Shown: in pieces, positions 51,803-60,571 of the stretch | Layout: every line of letters begins with the position of its first letter | Position numbering within the stretch: the stretch's first letter is position 1 | DNA from: Bacteroides sp. MSB163 | Lineage (GTDB): Bacteria; Bacteroidota; Bacteroidia; Bacteroidales; Bacteroidaceae | Length of the DNA: 64,000 bases | NCBI RefSeq assembly: GCF_036416795.1 | Contig: NZ_CP143867.1 | Span: 5,324,001 to 5,388,000, forward strand | Direction of reading: 5' to 3' | Made by a program: the position numbers and the translations under genes | Notes under the pieces: generated by a model | What the model was told of the DNA's origin: nothing | Databases searched by the model: none | The model's input: the letters and a program-made list of their open reading frames with translations, nothing else

Positions 51803-53131
51803 ATGAGAAAGATATATATCATGTTATTGATGAGCAGTGTAGTATTGCTGACTGCTTGCGATATGTTGGATATCCAGCCTACGGGAAAAGTGATACCTCA
51901 GACCTTAGCTGAGTACAGAGCGCTGATTGCCACAGCTTATAAAAATGTTCCCGATGCCAGAGGACTCGCCTGCTTCCGTTCTGATGAACTGTATGTAAAA
52001 AATGATAGTTGGGAGCTGGACCGTTACGGAAAAATTGAGTGTTGGGATGACTTCAGCGCACCGGGACAGACTACTTCCTTTGAATGGAAGAACTTTTATA
52101 GTATCATGTTCACCGCAAACTATACCATAGAAGAACGGAATTCAATTAATGAAGGAAGCGAAGCGGACATCGACCAATTAATCGGTGAATGTTATCTGCT
52201 CCGTGCCTACATGCATTTCCTGTTGGTAAATCTCTACGGACAGCCTTATACCTGTCCGGGAGCGTTAGAAACGAAAGCAGTGCCACTGAAACTGAACAGC
52301 GATATCAACGAAATTCTGAAGAAAAATACAGTCGCACAGATTTACGAGGCTGTACTTTCGGATATCAATGATGCAGAAAAACTGATTAATAAGGAATCCT
52401 GGGAACAGAAGTTTTCTTATCGTTTCACCACCTTATCCGTAAAAGCCCTCCGTGCCCGTGTACATTTGTATATGGGGCAATGGAACGATGCGTATAAAGC
52501 AGCCGAATCTGTTCTTGCCGAAAAGAATACACTGGAAGATTTCAATGACGAAGCGTTCATTTTGCCAAACAACTACCAGTCCGTAGAGAATATTACGGCT
52601 TTGGAACGCGGCATGTCCTCCAACTATACGCAGGCGGCTGTTCTGTCCGAAGATTTGGCAGCTTCATACGGAGAGGGGGATTTGCGTCTGGATGCTTACT
52701 TCAAACCGGCTGACAAGAACGGCTACCGTTTTAGCCAGAAGAGTGGAAAAGATGATTTCCGTTGTTCTTTCCGTGTAGGCGAAATGTATCTGAACTCAGC
52801 AGAAGCGGCTGCACAATCGGACAAACTGCCTCAGGCACGCACCCGTTTGTTGGAGTTAATGGAGAAACGCTATACACCGGAGGCATACGCAGCCAAAGCT
52901 ACCGCCGTCAATGCCATGGCTAAAGAGGCATTGATAGAGGAAATCCTGAACGAACGTAAACGTGAACTCGCTTTCGAAGGACACCGTTGGTTTGACCTGC
53001 GCCGTACAACCCGCCCACGCATCGAGAAAGTTCTCAAAGGAGGAACCTATGTGCTGGAACAGGATGACCAACGCTATACAATTCAGATTCCGAGAGAAGC
53101 AATAGCGGCTAATCCGGAGTTGGCTAATTAA
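51803..53131 (+). CDS. SusD/RagB-family outer-membrane lipoprotein
   Basis: A 442-residue surface lipoprotein; lipobox LLTAC (Cys 19). Four TPR-like helices (about 90-230) include the family's ECYLLRAYMHFLLVNLYGQPY motif. The C-terminal part has RVGEMYLNSAEAA and the near-terminal ILNERKRELAFEGHRWFDLRRT, both strongly typical. It forms the lid of the SusC transporter and binds the glycan. It starts 20 nt after SusC. It is somewhat short for the family, lacking part of the variable middle region. Confidence 0.93.
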   Translation: MRKIYIMLLMSSVVLLTACDMLDIQPTGKVIPQTLAEYRALIATAYKNVPDARGLACFRSDELYVKNDSWELDRYGKIECWDDFSAPGQTTSFEWKNFYSIMFTANYTIEERNSINEGSEADIDQLIGECYLLRAYMHFLLVNLYGQPYTCPGALETKAVPLKLNSDINEILKKNTVAQIYEAVLSDINDAEKLINKESWEQKFSYRFTTLSVKALRARVHLYMGQWNDAYKAAESVLAEKNTLEDFNDEAFILPNNYQSVENITALERGMSSNYTQAAVLSEDLAASYGEGDLRLDAYFKPADKNGYRFSQKSGKDDFRCSFRVGEMYLNSAEAAAQSDKLPQARTRLLELMEKRYTPEAYAAKATAVNAMAKEALIEEILNERKRELAFEGHRWFDLRRTTRPRIEKVLKGGTYVLEQDDQRYTIQIPREAIAANPELAN

Positions 53132-53155
53132 CCAATCAGCTAATTCATAAAATAC

Positions 53156-53204
53156 AAAACCTCCTTTCTCAATCCCCATGACAAGATTAGAAAGGAGGTT
53201 TTTT
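53156..53204. terminator. Bidirectional terminator between susD and the GH27 gene
   Basis: AAAACCTCCTTTCT and AGAAAGGAGGTTTT (14-nt perfect arms) around a 19-nt loop, with a T run after the stem on the plus strand and A-rich sequence before it, so it can serve both convergent transcripts. Confidence 0.9.
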
Positions 53205-53220
53205 CTAAGATACACACAAT

Positions 53221-55215
53221 TTACTCCACAGGAGTTATCTTCACAAAAGAAACTCCATGATAGGGAACCTGTGTCCGGAACTCCCCATTATATTCCCCCA
53301 AATCTTTTTGCCGCCACAGATCGCGAACAGATACTTTGCCAGTAATTCCCAGTTGCTTGAGAGCTAATTCGAAATCATACGTCTTCATCTGGATAGCTTC
53401 AGCCTCATCCTGATCCCACAAGATAAAATAAGGATCTATCTGGAAGAATCCTACTGCATACGATCCATCATATAGTTTCTTATACCATATCTGCCCATTA
53501 TCAGTCAGCAATTTTGTGGCCGGTGCTGCCAACGGGTCCTGATTCACAGCAATCACTTCATTATTTGTCAGTAAACTCAACGTAAAATCATCTATATCGG
53601 ACATATCACAACCGATCAACAGCGGAGCGGAAAGAATGCACCATAGAGAAATATGGGAATATTGTTCATCAGGAGTCAGAGCCGATTCATGAACCTTCTC
53701 TCTCCAAGCCTTACCCAGTTTTCCTACCACCAGCATATCGGGATCATTATAGTTCCCCGGTGCAGTAGCCTGAGCACAAACATCCTGAAAACAACCGATG
53801 GCTGTCACCACATTCCATTCATCAGTAATGTCACGGGTGGTGCGCCACAGCTCACCTCCTGCCTCCCTTGCCCAATTCCAGACATTGGGAGCACCATATC
53901 CCACACAATAGACAATGTCCCGATCCACTTTATCCAATGCATCACGCATAACAATATAGGGTTCGCGGATTGTTTTCTCTTCTGAATCCTTCTGAACCGC
54001 ATGATATCCGCAATGATCATATTTGAGATAATCTACTCCCCATCTGCCCCAGGTCCGTGCATCTATTTCCTCATGCTGATAACTGCCCAGATAATCACCA
54101 CATGTTGTCGGTCCCGGTGAAGAATAAATACCGAATTTCAATCCCAGAGAATGAATATAATCAGCCAAGCCTTTAAAATCAGGGAATTTCTCATTGGAAA
54201 GCAATTCTCCCTGCTTGGTACGTTCGGCAGCTTCCCAGCCGTCATCAATATTCACATACGTCCATCCGTATGCATGCAACTTTTCATTCATCATGCGGGC
54301 AGCCTCGCGCACTTTCTCATCATCTACAGAAAGTCCCCAGCAATTCCAACTGTTCCATCCCATCGGAGGAGTCAGAGCAATCCGGTCTCCTATTTTCAAG
54401 GTAATTTCTTTTTCGGCTACACCTTTTTCGTTCATGGCTTTCAGAAGCACTTTGAAATCTCCTCTAAGTTCGGTTTTTCCCGTAATAAAGCCGGTGGAAG
54501 TATCTAATTTCAGTCCGGCAGGGAGTCCTGACGCTTCAAAAGTCATTGGCCGGTTACCACTTGCCATAATCGTCATCAGGAACGGATTTCCCGGACGGGC
54601 GCCATATACCAGAGGATTATTAATCCGTGGAGTTTCCGGAGCTTCCGGTGTCAGAATGTACTTCTCCTTAGCCACAGGCTTCGGCCAGGCAGGTATCGGG
54701 GTAATCTCTCCACGAGTCACAAACTTCACATTCAACCAGTCAGCATGGTCGTACATAATGCCATCGCCACATTCTTCAACCAATAGCAACACTTTATCAA
54801 TGCCGGAGAGGCTGACATTGAACTCTTTTACGGGATCGCCCTTCCGCATCACACCGCTTTTCCAAAGTTCTTTTTTATCTCCGATTATCTTGAACTGCAA
54901 TTTACCGGCATACAGGTTGTTATCATCCGCTCCAACCAAGCCACTTACTGAAACGGCTTTACCCCCCAAATCATACAGCATACGGCTGATGGAATGAGCT
55001 CCGATACCCCGCTCATACACAACACCATTTACCGTAAGCGGAGTCCATACCACAGACTGATTTATCTGCGGTATTCCCCAATCCTGCACAAAACAGGAGT
55101 CCTTATAAACTTCATCCAACCAGACTTCACGCTTCGGCCCGTTATTACAAGAGGAAACAAACCACAAGTTTGCCCAAAGAGCCAATGCAATAATTACGTT
55201 TTTCCCAGTTTTCAT
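53221..55215 (-). CDS. GH27 alpha-galactosidase with NPCBM and Ig-like modules (lipoprotein)
   Basis: A 664-residue exported lipoprotein (lipobox VSSC, Cys 23). Modules: NPCBM carbohydrate-binding domain (about 32-165), He_PIG Ig-like domain (about 190-278, FEASGLPAGLKLDTSTGFITG) and a GH27 barrel (about 283-560) starting LTPPMGWNSWNCWG. The nucleophile Asp is in VDYLKYDHCGYH near 395 and the acid/base Asp in ATAPGNYNDPDMLVVG near 490. A beta-sandwich closes the protein. It removes terminal alpha-galactosyl (or related, e.g. beta-arabinopyranosyl) residues. It is the last gene of the minus-strand series converging on susD. Confidence 0.92.
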   Translation of the reverse strand: MKTGKNVIIALALWANLWFVSSCNNGPKREVWLDEVYKDSCFVQDWGIPQINQSVVWTPLTVNGVVYERGIGAHSISRMLYDLGGKAVSVSGLVGADDNNLYAGKLQFKIIGDKKELWKSGVMRKGDPVKEFNVSLSGIDKVLLLVEECGDGIMYDHADWLNVKFVTRGEITPIPAWPKPVAKEKYILTPEAPETPRINNPLVYGARPGNPFLMTIMASGNRPMTFEASGLPAGLKLDTSTGFITGKTELRGDFKVLLKAMNEKGVAEKEITLKIGDRIALTPPMGWNSWNCWGLSVDDEKVREAARMMNEKLHAYGWTYVNIDDGWEAAERTKQGELLSNEKFPDFKGLADYIHSLGLKFGIYSSPGPTTCGDYLGSYQHEEIDARTWGRWGVDYLKYDHCGYHAVQKDSEEKTIREPYIVMRDALDKVDRDIVYCVGYGAPNVWNWAREAGGELWRTTRDITDEWNVVTAIGCFQDVCAQATAPGNYNDPDMLVVGKLGKAWREKVHESALTPDEQYSHISLWCILSAPLLIGCDMSDIDDFTLSLLTNNEVIAVNQDPLAAPATKLLTDNGQIWYKKLYDGSYAVGFFQIDPYFILWDQDEAEAIQMKTYDFELALKQLGITGKVSVRDLWRQKDLGEYNGEFRTQVPYHGVSFVKITPVE

Positions 55216-55228
55216 AATATTTTGCTTT

Positions 55229-56788
55229 TTATTTCAGGACCGGATTAATAAACAACTCATCTATATATACCTGTTGCGGAGCTTCAAAAGCGACCTTTAC
55301 ATAGCGTACATTTTCATCCAGCTGGTCAAACAATATGCTTTCAATCCAGGCATCATGCTTGTTGTTCGGGAAATAAGGGGCGTCTTTTATGGAAGACAGA
55401 TTATACTCTTTACCGTCTATTGAAGTATACAGATATGTCTTCATCGGCATACCTATTTTTTCCGGATTATAATTCAGCATACGCAACATAGCTTTCTGAA
55501 CACGGGTTTTCTTTTGCAGATCCACTACAAATTCATGATAGCCGGCCTCGAACTTCACCCAGCGGGCATCCTTACTGTCCTCTTCAGCAACCTTACCATC
55601 CAGTAACGGTTGCAAACCGGCCTTTCCAAGCATCATTTCCGGAGCCGCTCCATTGACTAATTTCTCCATAAATGCTGCTTCCATCAGTTTCCAATATTCC
55701 TTTCCGTTCTTCCAGTCCATATAGTCAGCATAAACTTTGTTCGACCAGACAGGTTGTCCCAACTGATACTTTGACTCAGGATTCTCAATGATACCGTAGA
55801 ACATAAATGAAATGATCTTATCAACCCCCGCCGCAGATGCTGCAACCTGCTGGGACAGCAGCCTCGGATAGGCTGCCGGAATCAAGGCAGAAGTACGGTC
55901 ATTGGTACCCTCTTCCCAAGTGAAAGTCTCACAATTTGCCCACATTTCAATATTCAGGCGGTTATGAATATCACGCAATCTCTGCCAGTTCTTCTTCAGA
56001 CGGGGAAGTGTGAACTGATCGCGTACACACCCCACTTCATCCTGATAGGCAATAATATCCACTTTCAGTTTCTGCATTTGCTTCTCATATTCCGGATTAT
56101 CAAATTCTGACAATCCGATTCCATAAGGAGAGATCAGGGTTTTCTTGCCCGGAGCCAATTTTTTAGCCTTCTCTGATAAGGTATTTACCGACTGCACCGC
56201 ATGCTCCGCAAAAATAGGACAAAGGCAATCTTCTACCGGTAAATACCAGCCATAAAAGGCTTTGTGGTTTTTATAAAGAGATGCCAACTCTTCCATGATC
56301 CGGAGCTGCCGTTCCTTAATTGCCGGATCAAGCAGATTATCATCCTGATCCTTTGCCCAGCCACTACTCATGAAAATCTTCATATTATGTTTGGCTGCTT
56401 CATCCAGAATAGCATCCACAGGACTTTTCTTATCCTTATTATACCACCAAGGCATTATTTGCGAAGGATAATAAGATTTTCCTTCATTGGCAACCTCCAT
56501 GAGTACCAGATATTCGATACCCATAGCCGACAATTCACGTACTTTAGCTTCCCACAATTTCGGGTCCATATTATCAAAGCTCTGAGGATTCGTATATTTA
56601 TTACGTACATCCTTGTATGCCAGGTTGATCCAGCTACCTGTAACAGGTTTCACACCCAAAGCCGACTCGGTGGTTTTCTCTTTTTTCTGTTTGTCGGAAG
56701 CGGCATTATCCGCACCCACCGTAACTACCGGTAACGCAACTAATAAAACTGACAGAGCAAATCCTATCATTTGAAATTTCTTCTTCAT
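55229..56788 (-). CDS. Secreted DUF4434-type TIM-barrel protein
   Basis: About 519 residues from the ATG at 56788 (MKKKFQ; an ATG at 56797 is also open), with signal peptide (to about 27). The core (about 45-390) resembles DUF4434 glycosidase-like barrels: IEYLVLMEVANEGKSYYPSQIMPWW, AFYGWYLPVEDC and WANCETFTWEEG. A C-terminal F5/8-type beta-sandwich (about 405-520) ends in YVKVAFEAPQQVYIDELFINP. It probably acts on a glycan, but no reaction is known. It lies 13 nt before the GH27 gene. It is one of three DUF4434-like genes in this locus. Confidence 0.8.
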   Translation of the reverse strand: MKKKFQMIGFALSVLLVALPVVTVGADNAASDKQKKEKTTESALGVKPVTGSWINLAYKDVRNKYTNPQSFDNMDPKLWEAKVRELSAMGIEYLVLMEVANEGKSYYPSQIMPWWYNKDKKSPVDAILDEAAKHNMKIFMSSGWAKDQDDNLLDPAIKERQLRIMEELASLYKNHKAFYGWYLPVEDCLCPIFAEHAVQSVNTLSEKAKKLAPGKKTLISPYGIGLSEFDNPEYEKQMQKLKVDIIAYQDEVGCVRDQFTLPRLKKNWQRLRDIHNRLNIEMWANCETFTWEEGTNDRTSALIPAAYPRLLSQQVAASAAGVDKIISFMFYGIIENPESKYQLGQPVWSNKVYADYMDWKNGKEYWKLMEAAFMEKLVNGAAPEMMLGKAGLQPLLDGKVAEEDSKDARWVKFEAGYHEFVVDLQKKTRVQKAMLRMLNYNPEKIGMPMKTYLYTSIDGKEYNLSSIKDAPYFPNNKHDAWIESILFDQLDENVRYVKVAFEAPQQVYIDELFINPVLK

Positions 56789-56818
56789 AGTACACATTTA
56801 TAAATCTATATTAAGTTA

Positions 56819-57826
56819 TCAACTTCCTCCGGACACTATAATCAGTACCAGACCGGAGATAAAAAGAATAAGCATCAGCGTAAGTAACAGATTGGTAGAC
56901 CTTGAAGCCCCCTTAAACTCTTTCCAGATGAAGAGTCCCCACAAGGCGGCTACCATCGTTGCCCCTTGCCCCAGCGCATAGGAAATAGCCGCACCGGCTT
57001 TTCCGGCAGCGATATAGCTGCAAGCAGTTCCCAATGCCCAGATTATACCGCCCAACACACCCACCAGATGCGTATTGAAGTTTCCTTTGAAATACTGGTC
57101 GTAGGACACAGGTTCTCCCATAAAAGGTTTCTTCATCACCAGTGTATTGAACAGGAAATTACTGATAAAGATACCTATTGCAAACACGAACAAAGCCGAA
57201 TAAGGAGTCATCATGCCTGCCGTGGGTGCTTCCAGATTTTCCAGGTCCATAGCTGCCGCCACAAAACGATAAAAGAACGCCATCAGGATACCGGCGCATA
57301 CAGCAACCAGGATACCTTTCTTACGAGTGCTCTGACCGGACGTTTTGGAAACTTTTCCGGATGCTATTCCATTAAAAATAATAGCCAGTACAATCAGGAA
57401 AACTCCCAGGAAAAGAATGACGGGATCTCCCTTCGGAACACTGAAATAATTGACAAATACACCCAGCACCAATGCCAGCCCCACCCCTACAGGAAAAGCA
57501 ACCGACATCCCTGCCAATGACATAGAAGCCGATAGCAGAATATTAGAAGCATTGAATATCACACCACCCAAGAAAGCGCTCCAAAAGTTCTCCGGACTCA
57601 CTTGCAACAAGTCCTGTATAAATCCTCTCCCGGCCTCTCCCGTACTACCTAAAGTCAATCCCCAGATCAGAGAGAAAAGAACGATGCCAATCACGTAATC
57701 CCAATAGAACAACTCGTAGCGCCAGGTCTTGGCTGCCAACTTCTGAGTATTTCCCCACGATCCCCAGCAAAGCATCGTAACCCAACACAACGCCACTGCC
57801 AATCCGTAGCTTTCAACTATAAACAT
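56819..57826 (-). CDS. GRP/RhaT-type sugar permease
   Basis: A 335-residue inner-membrane protein with about 10 TM helices of the drug/metabolite transporter superfamily. CWVTMLCWGSWGNTQKLAAKTWRYELFYWDYVIG at the start and GIIWALGTACSYIAAGKAGAAISYALGQGATMVAALWGLFIWKEF near 255-300 match the glucose/ribose porter (GRP) and RhaT families. It would carry the monosaccharide freed by the PUL into the cytoplasm by proton symport. The adjacent ribokinase gene suggests a ribose-like substrate (inference). Confidence 0.8.
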   Translation of the reverse strand: MFIVESYGLAVALCWVTMLCWGSWGNTQKLAAKTWRYELFYWDYVIGIVLFSLIWGLTLGSTGEAGRGFIQDLLQVSPENFWSAFLGGVIFNASNILLSASMSLAGMSVAFPVGVGLALVLGVFVNYFSVPKGDPVILFLGVFLIVLAIIFNGIASGKVSKTSGQSTRKKGILVAVCAGILMAFFYRFVAAAMDLENLEAPTAGMMTPYSALFVFAIGIFISNFLFNTLVMKKPFMGEPVSYDQYFKGNFNTHLVGVLGGIIWALGTACSYIAAGKAGAAISYALGQGATMVAALWGLFIWKEFKGASRSTNLLLTLMLILFISGLVLIIVSGGS

Positions 57827-57849
57827 AATCGGTATTTTTAGAGGTTAAT

Positions 57850-58758
57850 TTATTCATTCAGGTCCAGTTCTTTACGATACGGAATAGAAGACTGCGCTCC
57901 CATTCTTGTCACGGCAACAGATGAAACTTTAGAAGCCATTACAGCAGATTGCCTCAAGTTCATGCCTTCTGCCAGTCCCACACATAAAGCACCGTTGAAA
58001 GTATCGCCGGCAGCCGTTGTATCAACAGGTTCCACTTTAAAAGCATCCACACAATACGAAGTATCGCCTTCTCTCACCAAGCAGCCCTTCGAACCCAAAG
58101 TTACAATTATATTCTGTACTCCCATCGCGCTGATTTCTTTTGCAACCCGTTCCGCATCAGCATCATTCACAATCTTTATACCGGTGAGCATTTCGGCTTC
58201 AATCCGGTTGGGAGTAATCATAAACAGGTATCTGAATAACTCTTCCGGAAGACTCCGTGCAGGGGCCGGATTCAAGACTACCTTCACCCCTTTTTCAAAA
58301 GCTTTCCTGGCAGCATATTCCACCGTTTGAATCGGAATTTCCAGTTGCATCAACAAGATGTCTCCTTCGCACATTTCCTCCACAACTTTATCCACATCCT
58401 GCTCGTTCAGCAGCATATTGGCTCCGGAAGCCACCACTATACTATTCTCTGCGTGATCATCCACACTGATCAAAGCAACTCCGGAAGCAGAGTTTTCATC
58501 AAGAGTGATATATTTTGTATCTATTCCCTCTTTCTTGAAATAATCCACTGACTGCTGTCCCAGTATATCATTCCCCAACTTCGCTACAAAGATCAGATTA
58601 CCACCCAACCTTTTCACTGCAACTGCCTGATTGGCTCCTTTACCACCCTGGTTCATAAAGAATTCACCACCCAGAATGGTTTCACCGGGAACCGGCAGAT
58701 GAGAGGTCTTCACCACCATATCTATATTGGAACTGCCAATTACTATAATTTTCTTCAT
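57850..58758 (-). CDS. rbsK: Ribokinase
   Basis: A 302-residue PfkB-family sugar kinase. The N-terminal VIGSSNIDMVVKTSHLPVPGETILGGEFFMNQGGKGANQAVAVKRLGG is typical of ribokinase, and the C-terminal PVDTTAAGDTFNGALCVGLAEG holds the catalytic Asp and the anion hole. It phosphorylates ribose or a close relative at O5. It is the first gene of a four-gene unit (kinase, permease, DUF4434, GH27) with gaps of 13-30 nt. No regulator is next to it. Confidence 0.9.
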   Translation of the reverse strand: MKKIIVIGSSNIDMVVKTSHLPVPGETILGGEFFMNQGGKGANQAVAVKRLGGNLIFVAKLGNDILGQQSVDYFKKEGIDTKYITLDENSASGVALISVDDHAENSIVVASGANMLLNEQDVDKVVEEMCEGDILLMQLEIPIQTVEYAARKAFEKGVKVVLNPAPARSLPEELFRYLFMITPNRIEAEMLTGIKIVNDADAERVAKEISAMGVQNIIVTLGSKGCLVREGDTSYCVDAFKVEPVDTTAAGDTFNGALCVGLAEGMNLRQSAVMASKVSSVAVTRMGAQSSIPYRKELDLNE

Positions 58759-58875
58759 GGTACTATATTTATAATAAATAAATGTATGTATCGCCGTGAC
58801 AAAACATTTCTTCTAAAAACTTATTCATAATCAAGTATTTCCCGTTTACTGATTGAGCATACCATTGGTTTCTTT

Positions 58876-58941
58876 CAGTTTCATTAGGCAATACTGAGAG
58901 TTTCACCGCTTGGAACAAAGAGTTTCCCCAAGTGAAACTTT
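58876..58941. repeat. Three tandem 22-nt units
   Basis: Units at 58876-58897, 58898-58919 and 58920-58941 begin CAGTTTCATT, GAGTTTCACC and GAGTTTCCCC. Units two and three can fold (AGTTTCA...CTTGG with CCAAG...TGAAACT). The array lies 17 nt past the stop of the upstream minus-strand gene (58959) and before the ribokinase unit. Confidence 0.55.
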
Positions 58942-58958
58942 GCTTTTAGTATGATTGC

Positions 58959-60569
58959 TTATTTTCTTTCAAGATATTTCTTATACCCTTCATAGGTATC
59001 TGTTCCCGGCTTGAAGGTGGCCCAACTGAAATTCGTGATATGATCGGTAAACATTCCGGCTACTCTCAGCTGTTCCTCCAGCTCGATCCAGGGTTTGGTC
59101 CGCATGGTAATTCTCGGACACCAGCACTCTTTGAACGACTCTATATCTACTCCGAAAATCACTCCGTTAGCATCGCAGGCTTTCTTTATTTCGGCAAACC
59201 AGTTGGGCAGGTCCACATCAAAATCTACCAGACAACGTCCGCCTATATCCTGAAGATAAAGTACATCTATATCGGGAGTCTGGGCAAATATCTTACCAAA
59301 CCATTTTCCGCAGAGATCAGCAGGCATTCCCCTCCACAAAGCAGGAGCTATGCAGACTTCTTTCGGAGACTTCGACTTCACATAAGCCGCCACTGTCTGC
59401 AAATAATTAGCCAGCATAGACAAGGCGGGTTCCTGCTGCCAGCCTACCGGATACGAGCCGTCATGAAATTCTTCGGTTATGTACCATCCCGCCAGGCTGG
59501 GATGATTCCCCCAAAGGGCAAACAGTTCATCGAATACTTGTTTATTACGCTCCACCAGAAATTCATATTGTTCCGGTTTTGTAGTATCTTCCTTGCTGTA
59601 ATCACCGGGATATAGTCCGACAATCAGCTTCATCCCGTTACGCTCGGCAGCATCGAACATTCGGTTCATGATATCATATTGCTTGGTCACCCACGGCAGA
59701 TTTGTCGGCGAATAGAAAGAAGATTTCTCATTCGTGCGGTCATTGAAACCTTCGGCATACTGGATAATCCAAGTGTCAATGCCCACTTCACGGCTTGCTT
59801 TGAATTCTACGTCCCAGTCGGTCTCTTTATAGACGCCATTCAGCTGAATGAAAACACTGGAGAACTTGGGAGTTCCCTTGAATTCAGGAGTATAAGAGGT
59901 CAGCTGCTCCAGATTGTCGATGCAAACCTCACCTGTACATGCGCTGTTATCATCGTTCGTGATTTCAAGACGATAACCTTCAAGACGGTTCAAAACCAGT
60001 TTGTTTTCGCTCAGATCACGCCCTTTGACAAAAGTAAAGGCCTCATAAGGCATCACTACACGTGTCCATTCTTCCTTGGTCAGTACATCCTTATCCACAT
60101 ACTCGAAGAACTGCCAGCGATCTTTGTCATGAAGCGCATCCTGCGTAAACTGATCCACATCCTGAATAAGCATGAAACGGAAGGTACCTTTATTATTCTT
60201 ATTACCTTTCACCCAGATGGAAAGTCCCAGCGGATGGAAAGACAAATCACTGCGATAGTCTCCCCCACTCTGCTGGATATATACGGATTCGGTTCCGGAC
60301 GCATTGCCGGAAAAAGAGTATTTAAGCTCGAAGCTTCCCGTTCCCTCCACACAGTCATCACTGATAAAACGGTCTATCGAGGTTTGCGGTGACTCGGGAA
60401 GTCCTTTCATTTCGTACACCACACAGCTCATCTCGTCGTAAGCATTCAAAGTCTTTACCGCACGTGCTTTCGCTACTATCTCCTCTGCTGTGGGGGCCTG
60501 CTTACTCCCGCAAGCCGCCAACACAAGCAGCAGAGAAGAAATACTGATTAGGGATAGTATATTTTTCAT
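58959..60569 (-). CDS. DUF4434/DUF5109-type secreted lipoprotein
   Basis: About 536 residues from the ATG at 60569 (MKNILS; upstream in-frame ATGs would place the signal peptide internally). Lipobox LAACGS (Cys near 20). A beta-sandwich-like region (about 35-225) is followed by the DUF4434 barrel (about 230-420: FIQLNGVYKETDWDVEFKASREVGIDTWIIQYAEG, LAGWYITEEFHDGSYPVGW) and a DUF5109-like end. The Glu pair in WYITEEF is in the position of a glycosidase acid/base, but activity is unproven. It starts 3 nt after the upstream ADP-ribosylglycohydrolase stop. Confidence 0.8.
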   Translation of the reverse strand: MKNILSLISISSLLLVLAACGSKQAPTAEEIVAKARAVKTLNAYDEMSCVVYEMKGLPESPQTSIDRFISDDCVEGTGSFELKYSFSGNASGTESVYIQQSGGDYRSDLSFHPLGLSIWVKGNKNNKGTFRFMLIQDVDQFTQDALHDKDRWQFFEYVDKDVLTKEEWTRVVMPYEAFTFVKGRDLSENKLVLNRLEGYRLEITNDDNSACTGEVCIDNLEQLTSYTPEFKGTPKFSSVFIQLNGVYKETDWDVEFKASREVGIDTWIIQYAEGFNDRTNEKSSFYSPTNLPWVTKQYDIMNRMFDAAERNGMKLIVGLYPGDYSKEDTTKPEQYEFLVERNKQVFDELFALWGNHPSLAGWYITEEFHDGSYPVGWQQEPALSMLANYLQTVAAYVKSKSPKEVCIAPALWRGMPADLCGKWFGKIFAQTPDIDVLYLQDIGGRCLVDFDVDLPNWFAEIKKACDANGVIFGVDIESFKECWCPRITMRTKPWIELEEQLRVAGMFTDHITNFSWATFKPGTDTYEGYKKYLERK

Positions 60570-60571
60570 AT

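Noticed and set aside
54194..54997. Plus-strand 267-codon open frame
   Set aside because: Antisense shadow of the GH27 gene with no signature of its own.
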